Origin: Roseomonas marmotae
GTDB lineage: Bacteria > Pseudomonadota > Alphaproteobacteria > Acetobacterales > Acetobacteraceae
Direction of reading: 5' to 3'
NCBI RefSeq assembly: GCF_017654485.1
Contig: NZ_CP061097.1
Span: forward strand, 1-59,993
Length of the DNA: 59,993 nucleotides
Below are positions 9,428 to 16,413 of the stretch, piece by piece. The notes under the pieces are model-generated. The model ran no database searches. It was not told where the DNA came from and saw only the letters and a program-made list of their open reading frames with translations. Within the stretch, counting starts at the first letter, position 1. Every line of letters starts with the position of its first letter. The translations under genes were made by a program, and so were the position numbers.

Positions 9428-10360
9428 ATGGACAGCAAGTTGGCCAGTTCAGCTACCCTTTCCTGCACCTTTGATCCATCCTCCGGCGCGGAGCTGGTGC
9501 CGGGTCTGCTTTACGCGCTTGGCAGTTCGATCAGCCTTGATCGCCGGCCAGGCTGGATGCCGGCCGATTCGAAGGGCTGGCTGCCGATGCAGTGCTATGT
9601 GCTGCGCGACCTGGAGACGAAGTCCCTGGTGCTGATCGACACCGCCAGCACCGGGCAGATCGATGCGATTCGGGCCGGCCTCTCCACACTCGCCGAGGGA
9701 ACCATGGACCGGCAGCTCCTGCTCGCCCGTCGCGAGCATGACTGCACGCTGAACCTGCCGCTACTGACGCGCGAATTTGCTGTCGACCGCGTCGCCACGG
9801 CCGGGGACCTGAATCCGCTCGATTACTTCTCCTCCATGGAGGAATCCTATTCGACGGCGCTGGTCACCTCGCAGATCCAGTCACGGTTCTTCTTCCTCCG
9901 ACCTGGCAACATCATCGAAGCGGGTCGGTTCCGCATCGAGGTTCTGCGCGCGCCCCTGCGCGTACTGTCTACGAGCTGGTTCTATGAACATCATACAAAG
10001 ACTCTCTTTACTTCCGATTCCTGGGGCCTGCTGACCAGCCCTACCGACGGCCCGCCGCGCGCAGTGACTCCCTCCCCGGCGGAGATCACCCCCGAGAGCA
10101 TCGCCAACTTCATAGGAACGAAGTTCGATTGGGTGAAAGGCATTGATACCGTACCAGTGATCCGCGAACTGGAGGATCTGCTCGGTGGGCTTGAGATCGA
10201 TCGGCTCTGCCCAAGCTATGGCTTGATCATCGAGGGTTGCGATGCCGTACGGCAGTGCATTGCGAACGCCGCTGAGGCGCTGGCGCTCCTGGCGCGGTTG
10301 CCGCGCCCCGATGCGCTGGATACCGTCAACCTCGAACAATTGCGGCGGATCTGCAGCTAG
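9428..10360 (+). CDS. MBL-fold-like pseudoenzyme paired with the preceding gene
   Basis: 310-residue protein that follows the same fold pattern as its neighbour but has lost most metal ligands. The HxExDH position reads RREHDC (Glu and Asp kept, both His lost). The bridging Asp remains in FTSDSWG. The final His is Tyr in LCPSYGLIIEG. VLIDTAS matches the neighbour's IMVDTGH. The pair probably forms an operon and perhaps a heteromer (inference). I chose ATG 9428 because GGAG lies about 9 nt upstream; a GTG at 9407 is the alternative. A binding or sensing role is as likely as catalysis. Confidence 0.6.
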   Translation: MDSKLASSATLSCTFDPSSGAELVPGLLYALGSSISLDRRPGWMPADSKGWLPMQCYVLRDLETKSLVLIDTASTGQIDAIRAGLSTLAEGTMDRQLLLARREHDCTLNLPLLTREFAVDRVATAGDLNPLDYFSSMEESYSTALVTSQIQSRFFFLRPGNIIEAGRFRIEVLRAPLRVLSTSWFYEHHTKTLFTSDSWGLLTSPTDGPPRAVTPSPAEITPESIANFIGTKFDWVKGIDTVPVIRELEDLLGGLEIDRLCPSYGLIIEGCDAVRQCIANAAEALALLARLPRPDALDTVNLEQLRRICS

Positions 10361-10402
10361 ATGTTTTAAGCCATCAGTGTCATGTTGCGAGTTGGATCTA
10401 AG

Positions 10403-11853
10403 CTTGACTTTGGCCATCAGGCGGCGTGACAAAGGACGTAAGCCCAGGCGTGCTGGAGCGCTCGCCGGGGTTTTGCGCCGTGGCCGCTGTGCCGGGATGT
10501 GAGGAAACCTTGCTCGCACCAGATGTGACGTCGCACGGCGGCGAGGGTATCGCTGAAGGTCGGACGTTCCTTGTGATACCAAGCGCTGCTTGCCGCGGCA
10601 TTGCGTTCTGAGGCTCTGAGCTGGGCAGCCAGGAGGGTGACGAGCGAGAATAGCCCAAGCAGGCATGGCGTCGTGCGGGCGATGGCGAGCTCCGACCACT
10701 GCCGCTGGGTCTCGACACCGAGATGCACCCTGGTTTCCTGAAAGGTCACCTCCAGCTGCCAGCGCTGGATGAACCAACACAGGATCTGCTCGGGCGTCCG
10801 ATCAGGATCAGTGCACAGCAGGGCCTGCGGCTGGAACCGGCGATGAGGATCGCGGACCAGGATCCAGCGGATCGGCAGGATCGGCATTCCGCTATGACGC
10901 CATACGGCAGTGGCCGAGCAGATCTCGACGTTGCGTTCGCCCTCACCATACCAGCCTGGGATCACGACACGCTGCCAACGCGTATCGGCACCGACCAGCA
11001 CCTCCGACAGGTTGGGCCGCCGCGCCCCTTTCGTGCGGGGCCGACCATTGGTTCCAGGTCGCCGTGGCGGCGCCGGATCATAGAGCGCGGCATCGAGCCG
11101 CAGGCGCGTGATCCCGATGATCCTGTGCCGGGTCAGGGCAGCCAGCAGTTCCAGGGCCGCAAAGCCGCTGTCGCCGACCACCACGATGTCGCGCCTTGGA
11201 AGCCAGCGACGGGCCTGCAGGATCAGTTGGCGAGCCCAGTCGGTGAGCTTCTTGTGCCGCCGGCCCCGCTCGCGACAGTACCGCTCGGAGGGCGCGAGCG
11301 TGGACAGGAAAGGCAGCGCCCAAACCCGGCCGGCCCAGGGAACAGGTGCCAAGAGCATCAGGCTGATCCAACGCAGGCCGGAAGCTTTCACGAAATGGCC
11401 GTGGCTGGAGCGCACCGGGTCGCGGTAGATGCCCATCGCTGCAATCCGCTTGCCGCGGCGGCGCTCAATCGTGTCGTCGATGCCCAGGACGACCGGCCCG
11501 TCCGGTGCGAAGGTCGTGATCAGGTGCGCCAGCAGGAGGCGTGACGCTGCCCGGGGGCTCCAGACCGCCCGGTTCAGCACCCGATGATAGTTCACGAAGC
11601 GCCGCTCCTGCGCGAGGCCGCTGATCTGCAACAGGCTGGTCACCGTACGTTTGCCTGGCGCCAGGATAGCCCCGATCAGCAGCACCTCGGCGTGTTGCCA
11701 GCTACGCTGGAAAAACAGCGGCGCAAAGCTCAGGATCACCGCGGCGAAGCGGGATGGTAGGTGAAGCATGGCGGCGTCTCTTGGCGGGGACACGCCAGCC
11801 TAGCCAGTCACCCGCCTCGCCGCCTACGCCTCCCTCAGATGGCCAAAGTCGAG
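10403..11853 (-). mobile_element. IS701-like insertion sequence, copy 1 (1,451 bp)
   Basis: Complete element whose transposase is on the minus strand. The terminal inverted repeats read CTTGACTTTGGCCATC (left) and CTCGACTTTGGCCATC (right, reverse complement). Both sides are flanked by CTAAG (10398-10402 and 11854-11858); comparison with copy 2 shows that only TAA or CTAA need be target duplication, compatible with the YTAR preference of the IS701 group. Copy 2 at 45376-46826 has the same length and the same encoded protein but the opposite orientation. Confidence 0.85.
10417..11769 (-). CDS. IS701-like (DDE_5) transposase
   Basis: About 450 residues from the ATG at 11769; a GTG at 11793 would add eight. 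It is a DDE transposase with the first Asp in VLGIDDTIERRRGKR, the second in VVVGDSGFAALELL and the late Glu in WQLEVTFQETR, the arrangement of the DDE_5 superfamily. The protein is identical to the one at 45460-46812, so the copies are recent. Family naming (IS701-like) is from motifs only. Confidence 0.85.
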   Translation of the reverse strand: MLHLPSRFAAVILSFAPLFFQRSWQHAEVLLIGAILAPGKRTVTSLLQISGLAQERRFVNYHRVLNRAVWSPRAASRLLLAHLITTFAPDGPVVLGIDDTIERRRGKRIAAMGIYRDPVRSSHGHFVKASGLRWISLMLLAPVPWAGRVWALPFLSTLAPSERYCRERGRRHKKLTDWARQLILQARRWLPRRDIVVVGDSGFAALELLAALTRHRIIGITRLRLDAALYDPAPPRRPGTNGRPRTKGARRPNLSEVLVGADTRWQRVVIPGWYGEGERNVEICSATAVWRHSGMPILPIRWILVRDPHRRFQPQALLCTDPDRTPEQILCWFIQRWQLEVTFQETRVHLGVETQRQWSELAIARTTPCLLGLFSLVTLLAAQLRASERNAAASSAWYHKERPTFSDTLAAVRRHIWCEQGFLTSRHSGHGAKPRRALQHAWAYVLCHAA

Positions 11854-11863
11854 CTAAGAACCC

Positions 11864-12044
11864 CTAACGATTTGCTGCCTTGGGTAGCGGTGTACCAGCA
11901 GACACAGCGCTGGCTGAAAGCGGGGTGCTTTGAGGCACCGGCGGAGGATCTGTGCGATGCTGCGCGACGAAAGGCGCAGCCGAGCGCTGCCATCCTAGAT
12001 AGCCACACCTTGCAGCGGCCCTATCCCGGTACCAGTCCATCTCG
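11864..12044 (+). pseudogene. IS5-family (IS1031-type) transposase fragment
   Basis: About 60 codons matching the N-terminal third of IS1031-like transposases: NDLLPWVAVYQQTQRWLKAG followed by AAILDSHTLQ. Neither end of an element is visible. The fragment abuts the target-site copy of IS701-like copy 1, so that element landed at or in this relic. It then runs into the 3' end of the RadC-like gene. Confidence 0.65.
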
Positions 12045-12056
12045 CTCCACGACCCC

Positions 12057-12956
12057 CTATAGCAGGCCTTCCCGCCGGAAGGAGAGCCGCCGCCGGGAGC
12101 CGAGGATGAGATGGTCATGCACGACGACCGACAGCACGGCGCCGGCTGCCTTGATCTGCCGCGTCCTCTCGATCTCGGCGCGTGAGGGTGCCGGCGCCGC
12201 GTTGGGCTGGTGGTGCACCAGGATCAGCGCCGTCGCATGCAGCTCCAGCGCCCGCCGGATCACCGCGCGCGGAGAAACCGGGGTGGTGCTGTCAGGCGCC
12301 TGCGTCTCGTCCGCGATCAGCCGGTTCCTGCTGTCGAGGAAGAGCATGCGGTGCTGCTCGCCCGTCTCCCGCACCAGCGCTGTGTCCAGGTAGCCCATCA
12401 ACCGGTCCCAGCTGTTCAGCACCGGCCGTTCCACCACCTCGGCCTGTGCCAGGCGGAGCGCCGTGTCCTGCACCAGCTTCAGGGCGGCGACGCTCTGCGC
12501 GCCCAGATCCGCCTGCGCCAGCAGCTCTTCGGACGGCGCGGCCAGCACCGCGGCGAAGGAGCCATGGCGGTTGATCAGCCGTTTGGCCAGTGGCTTGGTA
12601 TCGCTCTGCGGGAAGGCGAAGAACAGCAGCATCTCCAGGATCTCGTAATCCGCCAGCGCACCGGGACCACGGGTCAGTAGCTTCTCGCGCATCCGGCGAC
12701 GATGGCCGTGCGGTCCGGTGCCGTCTGGGAAGGGGAGGGAGGCCCCCTCCGGCTGCTCAGCGCCGCGGCCGATCCGGCTCTTCGAACTCCGGGAGCGTGG
12801 CTGGCCGGAGGCCAGCAGGTCCGGGGGGTGCGGCAAAGCACGGGCACCCTCGGCAAAGCCGCGCCGGGCCTGCGCCTGCATGATGGCGCGATAGGTGGGA
12901 TTGGCGGGCCTTGGCTCGATGGGCCGGCCGATCAGCATGCCCAGTCTCGACCACAT
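12057..12956 (-). CDS. radC: RadC-family (JAB/MPN) protein with degenerate metal motif
   Basis: 299-residue RadC-like protein with an N-terminal disordered, Arg/Pro-rich extension, a UPF0758 helix-hairpin-helix region (about 95-150; LADYEILEMLLFFAFP) and a C-terminal JAB/MPN domain (about 185-299). RadC proteins are frequent on mobile elements; their activity is unsettled. The metal-binding motif, normally HNHPSGDPxPSxxD, here reads HHQPNAAPAPSRAE, so the second His and the final Asp are changed and canonical metallopeptidase activity is doubtful. The start at 12956 has GGAGAGG about 7 nt upstream; the frame is open further to 13202. It is divergent from the nuclease gene. Confidence 0.82.
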   Translation of the reverse strand: MWSRLGMLIGRPIEPRPANPTYRAIMQAQARRGFAEGARALPHPPDLLASGQPRSRSSKSRIGRGAEQPEGASLPFPDGTGPHGHRRRMREKLLTRGPGALADYEILEMLLFFAFPQSDTKPLAKRLINRHGSFAAVLAAPSEELLAQADLGAQSVAALKLVQDTALRLAQAEVVERPVLNSWDRLMGYLDTALVRETGEQHRMLFLDSRNRLIADETQAPDSTTPVSPRAVIRRALELHATALILVHHQPNAAPAPSRAEIERTRQIKAAGAVLSVVVHDHLILGSRRRLSFRREGLL

Positions 12957-13078
12957 GACCGTGCCTCTCCCTGGCGCTCCTGGCGCCATTCTTCGCTGGT
13001 CGGAAGGCCACATCAACGAAAATTTCACGGCTCCGTGAGGTTCCATACAAGCCGCCACGCCGGCGCTATGCAGCGCCG

Positions 13079-13756
13079 ATGTCCTGCCTCTCCCGCCTGC
13101 TGCTGCTCGCCAGCCTGCTGCTCTCCCAGCCCACGCTCGCCGCCGAGCTCTTTGGCCGCGTTGTCGGCATCGCCGATGGCGACACCCTGACCCTGCTGAC
13201 ACCGGAGCGGCAGCAGGTGAAGGTCCGCCTCTACGGCATCGATGCCCCTGAAAGCCGCCAGCCCTATGGCACCCGCGCCCAGCAGGAGCTCTCGGCGCTC
13301 GCCTTCCGCAAAGAGGTGCGCGTGGTGGTGGAGGACACCGACCGCTATGGCCGCAAGGTCGGCCGGGTCTGGGCGGGGCCGGTGGACGTCAATGCCGAAC
13401 TGGTGCGCCGCGGCGCCGCCTGGGTCTACCGGCAATACAACCGCGACCCTGCCCTGCCACGGCTGGAGGCGGAGGCCCGGCAGGCCAAGCGCGGCCTCTG
13501 GAGCCTGCCGCCGCAGGAGCAGGTACCGCCCTGGGATTGGCGCCGGCAGGGCAGCCCGCGCACCGCGGCACCCACCAACAACCGGGGAGGGAGCGCGGCC
13601 CCAGCACAAAGCAGCGCCGGCCTCAGCTGTGGCGCCAAGCGCTATTGCGGTGAGATGCGTGACTGTGCCGAGGCGCGGTTTTATCTGCAGCAGTGCGGGC
13701 TGCGGCGGCTGGACGGCGATGGCGACGGGGTGCCCTGTGAGCGGCTCTGCCGCTAA
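13079..13756 (+). CDS. Secreted thermonuclease (SNase) with Excalibur domain
   Basis: 225-residue calcium-dependent nuclease of the staphylococcal nuclease family. Residues 1-22 form a Sec signal peptide ending TLAAE. The OB-fold carries GRVVGIADGDTLTLL, VKVRLYGIDAPESRQPYG (catalytic Arg and the conserved IDAPE), ELSALAFRKEVRV and DRYGRKVGRV (second catalytic Arg). A low-complexity linker leads to a C-terminal Excalibur calcium-binding motif, DGDGDGVPCE. It acts outside the cytoplasm, cutting DNA or RNA. Relics of a second copy lie at 612-725 and 20380-20484. Confidence 0.92.
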   Translation: MSCLSRLLLLASLLLSQPTLAAELFGRVVGIADGDTLTLLTPERQQVKVRLYGIDAPESRQPYGTRAQQELSALAFRKEVRVVVEDTDRYGRKVGRVWAGPVDVNAELVRRGAAWVYRQYNRDPALPRLEAEARQAKRGLWSLPPQEQVPPWDWRRQGSPRTAAPTNNRGGSAAPAQSSAGLSCGAKRYCGEMRDCAEARFYLQQCGLRRLDGDGDGVPCERLCR

Positions 13757-13811
13757 GTCTGTGCTCCAGCAGGAGGATCCTCAGGATGCGGCGGGTGTGG
13801 CGTTGAGCGTC

Positions 13812-13952
13812 ATGGCAGCGGCGTGGTGCGGTCTGGCCTGGAGCGCCTGGGTGCCGCTGGAACGCACGGCGATCCGCACCACCGCCCCGGCTCCTGTCGC
13901 GCAGTATGGCGTCCACCCGGCTGCAACGTTGACCCCGGAGGCCTCCGCGTGA
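13812..13952 (+). CDS. Possible 46-aa leader protein coupled to the HNH gene
   Basis: Short frame MAAAWCGLAWSAWVPLERTA onward, with a hydrophobic N-terminus. Its TGA overlaps the GTG start of the next gene as GTGA, a translational-coupling arrangement, which is the main reason to believe it. In-frame GTG codons upstream (for example 13761) could lengthen it. No homology recognised; it could be fortuitous. Confidence 0.3.
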   Translation: MAAAWCGLAWSAWVPLERTAIRTTAPAPVAQYGVHPAATLTPEASA

Positions 13953-14968
13953 CGGATTTCCTGGCCACCGCGCCGACCCTGGATGCCAACTGGCGCGCGG
14001 TGGTGCTCTTCGGGCGGAATGTCGCCTCTTACAAGTTCGCCCTGGCCAAGACGCTGCTGGATCTGGCGGAGCGCGCCGATGAGCGTGTGCCCCTGGAGGA
14101 GCTGGCGGTGCCCTTTGCCCGTCATCTCTGCGAGCATCTGGCCCGGGTGGACCGACAGACCACCTCCCGCTCCAGCCAGTTTCTGGAGGCCTGCCGCGCG
14201 TTCAACCGGGGCGAGCTGCCTGAGGACAGGCTGATCGGCACCACGGCCCGGCTCGGCTTTACCAATGTGCTGGATGCATTCCATGTGGTGGGCCGCGGGC
14301 CGGTTCCGCTGCGCTTCTTCGTGGATGAGCGAAACGGCAGCCGGGGCGCGGGTGCCATCCGCCTGACCGATGATCTGCGGCGCCTGGCCGGCTCGCTACA
14401 AGGTGGCAGTCTCGCCGAGGAAGCGGAGGCGCGCTGGCGGCTGGTGGAAACCGCCTGGCAGCTGGAGCTGCCGCGCGCCGGCATCGAGGTGCAGGCCGAT
14501 GCTGCCCGCGATCTGCTCTTCGTCGAGCAGGGCCAGCGGATCCGGCGCACCAGTCTGACCCGGGTGCGCGCCGCGCTGAACGGCTATCAGCGCGGTCATT
14601 GCTTCTACTGCCGGGCGGAGACGCCGCTGGCCGAGGCCGATGTCGACCATTTCTTTCCCTGGGTGCTGAAGGAGCGCGGCGCCATGCCGGATGCCGACAG
14701 CGTCTGGAACCTCGTCCTGGCCTGCCGCCGCTGCAATCGCGGCGAAGGCGGCAAGTTCGCGGCCGTGCCGGTGCCTGCCCTGGTGCAGCGCCTGCATCAG
14801 CGCAACAACTGGCTGGTCGACAGCCATCATCCGCTGCGCGAGACCATCCTGCTGCAGACCGGGCTGGATGCCGAGGCTCGCGCGGGCTTTCTGCGCGGCC
14901 GGCTGCAGATGGCGTTGGAGGCGCTGATCCATCACTGGCAGCCACGGGAGCAGTATGGGGATGCCTGA
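13949..14968 (+). CDS. HNH endonuclease-domain protein
   Basis: 339-residue protein whose C-terminal third carries an HNH zinc-type nuclease motif: GHCFYCRAET, then DVDHFFPW (catalytic His), then WNLVLACRRCNRGEGGK (Asn plus second Cys pair), at about residues 215-268. The N-terminal 200 residues (VTDFLATAPTLDANWRAVVL) are not recognised and may be the recognition domain. It starts at a GTG coupled to the preceding short frame, and its end overlaps the following methyltransferase gene by 14 nt, so the two are co-translated. The nuclease-methyltransferase pairing resembles a restriction-modification or other defence arrangement, but the methyltransferase is not an obvious DNA methylase. Confidence 0.75.
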   Translation: MTDFLATAPTLDANWRAVVLFGRNVASYKFALAKTLLDLAERADERVPLEELAVPFARHLCEHLARVDRQTTSRSSQFLEACRAFNRGELPEDRLIGTTARLGFTNVLDAFHVVGRGPVPLRFFVDERNGSRGAGAIRLTDDLRRLAGSLQGGSLAEEAEARWRLVETAWQLELPRAGIEVQADAARDLLFVEQGQRIRRTSLTRVRAALNGYQRGHCFYCRAETPLAEADVDHFFPWVLKERGAMPDADSVWNLVLACRRCNRGEGGKFAAVPVPALVQRLHQRNNWLVDSHHPLRETILLQTGLDAEARAGFLRGRLQMALEALIHHWQPREQYGDA

Positions 14969-15605
14969 TCCGGTCACGGCAACGCTGGCCTATTATGACC
15001 AGCACGCGGCCGCTTTTGCGGCGCAGAATGCTGCGCTCGACCTGACGCCGCTCTATGAGCGCTTTCTGCGGCATCTGCCGCCGGGCGGGCGCATCCTGGA
15101 TGCCGGCTGCGGCACTGGCCGCGACTGTCTGGCCTTTGCTGAGCGGGGCTATGCGGTGGTGGGTTTTGATGCCTCGGCGGCGATGGTCCAGCTAAGCCGG
15201 GCGCGGGTTGGCCGTCGCGCCACCCTCCACCACATGCCCTTTGAGGCGGTCGCCTGGCAGGCAGCCTTCGACGGCCTCTGGTGCTGTGCCTCGCTGCTGC
15301 ATGTGCCGGCCGCGGCCTTTGCCGATGTGGCGGCCCGGCTGGTGGCGGCCCTGCGGCCAGGGGGCGCGTGGTATCTATCCTTCAAGCAGGGTGCGGGCGA
15401 GCACTGGCGCGACGGGCGCCTGTTTGTCGACCACAGTGAGGCGAGCCTCCGCGCCACACTGCAGCCGCTGCCGGTGCGGATTGCGGATCTCTGGACCTCG
15501 CCCGATCTGCGGCCGGGCCGGGAGCGCGAGAACTGGCTGAACCTGGTGGCGATCCGGACTGAGACAGAGAGCATCGCGCAAGGCCGGTCAGAGGCAGGCC
15601 CGTGA
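14955..15605 (+). CDS. Class I SAM-dependent methyltransferase
   Basis: 216-residue Rossmann-fold methyltransferase. Motif I is LDAGCGTGRD at about residues 48-57, followed by AVVGFDASAAMVQLSRAR (post I acidic residue) and FDGLWCCASLLHVP (motif IV region), then LRPGGAWYLSFKQG. This is a small-molecule type profile: no (D/N)PPY motif of N6-adenine or N4-cytosine DNA methylases and no PC motif of C5 methylases is seen. It overlaps the HNH gene by 14 nt. ATG 14961 is an alternative start. The target is unknown. Confidence 0.82.
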   Translation: MGMPDPVTATLAYYDQHAAAFAAQNAALDLTPLYERFLRHLPPGGRILDAGCGTGRDCLAFAERGYAVVGFDASAAMVQLSRARVGRRATLHHMPFEAVAWQAAFDGLWCCASLLHVPAAAFADVAARLVAALRPGGAWYLSFKQGAGEHWRDGRLFVDHSEASLRATLQPLPVRIADLWTSPDLRPGRERENWLNLVAIRTETESIAQGRSEAGP

Positions 15606-15709
15606 GCCAGTCAGGCCACGCCGCCGGCGTGCACCTCGCTATGGAGGGCAGACCGACGATCTCATAGCTCATCCCGCTTGCAGAGCGACCGATCTGCGTG
15701 TGCAACCGC

Positions 15710-15937
15710 GACATTGATTAAGCAAAACCACTATGGTTGGGCATCGATCAAGAATAGGCCCAGAAAAAAACTTGCAAAATAAAATGGGGACATCTATATA
15801 GGTTTTGTCAGTTTCGTTGTTCCGGTGTGCTTCTCCTGCCCATTTATTTGGGCTCTGAGCTTGTTTCCGTTTCAAATTGAAGATGATCCGCCGCGCAATA
15901 TCGCTCGGCGGCATTCCGTTTTGATCGGAATACTCTC
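15710..15937 (+). promoter_or_regulatory. Long AT-rich leader of the cold-shock gene
   Basis: The 332 nt between the methyltransferase and the cold-shock gene contain no gene. The part from about 15710 is markedly AT-richer than its surroundings, with runs such as AGAAAAAAACTTGCAAAATA. cspA-type genes characteristically have long structured 5' untranslated regions that act as temperature-dependent translational switches, so a promoter and such a leader are probable here. The exact promoter and any fold are not resolved by eye. Confidence 0.45.
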
Positions 15938-16141
15938 ATGGCTATCGGCACCGTTAAGTGGTTCAACACGACCAAGGGCTTCGGCTTCATCCAGCCCGAG
16001 GACGGCTCCAAGGACGTCTTCCTGCACATCTCCGACGTGCAGCGCGCCGGCATGGACGTGCGTGAGGGCGACAAGCTCTCCTACGACGTCCAGAGCGGCC
16101 AGCAGGGCAAGCTCTCGGCCGGCAATCTGCGCCAGGCCTAA
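15938..16141 (+). CDS. cspA: CspA-family cold-shock protein
   Basis: 67-residue single cold-shock domain, the usual family length. Both RNA-binding motifs are intact: KGFGFIQPEDG (RNP1) and VFLHISDVQ (RNP2), with the typical start MAIGTVKWFNTTKGFG. It is a single-stranded nucleic-acid chaperone that melts RNA structure during cold or other stress. It has its own leader and is followed by two stem-loops, so it is monocistronic. Confidence 0.95.
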   Translation: MAIGTVKWFNTTKGFGFIQPEDGSKDVFLHISDVQRAGMDVREGDKLSYDVQSGQQGKLSAGNLRQA

Positions 16142-16147
16142 AGGCGG

Positions 16148-16170
16148 GGCGGCCATCTGGCCGCCTTTCC
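16148..16170 (+). terminator. Stem-loop after the cold-shock gene
   Basis: GGCGGCCA and TGGCCGCC form an 8-bp perfect stem with a two-base loop just after the cspA stop, followed by TTTCCT. The U-tract is short, so this is a moderate terminator call; the stronger hairpin 40 nt further on backs it up. Confidence 0.55.
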
Positions 16171-16207
16171 TATAGCCATCGCAGCGCCTGCGCTGTTATG
16201 GGCCTCG

Positions 16208-16239
16208 AGCCTCGGCTGGATCTCCAGCCGAGGCTTTTT
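16208..16239 (+). terminator. Strong rho-independent terminator
   Basis: AGCCTCGGCTGGA pairs perfectly with TCCAGCCGAGGCT (13 bp, minimal loop) and is followed directly by TTTT, a textbook intrinsic terminator. It closes the cspA transcript and separates it from the convergent GTPase gene. Confidence 0.8.
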
Positions 16240-16413
16240 GCGCGTGCTGGCCGGACAAGTTGGCGGCTCGATGTAGCTGCCCACCGTCGAAATCAAACTC
16301 AGCGTCAGAGGCCTGATATTCGGATCGTTCCGTCAACTATAGAAGAGCGTCATTGTCATGGTTGCATCTTCAAGACGTCTGCGCGCCCCATTGCCGGAGC
16401 GCTGCACTCCCGG

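Noticed and set aside
10723..11544. Long open frame opposite the IS701-like transposase (also 45685-46506)
   Set aside because: Pure shadow of the transposase: it appears identically in both copies and has no motifs or ribosome site.
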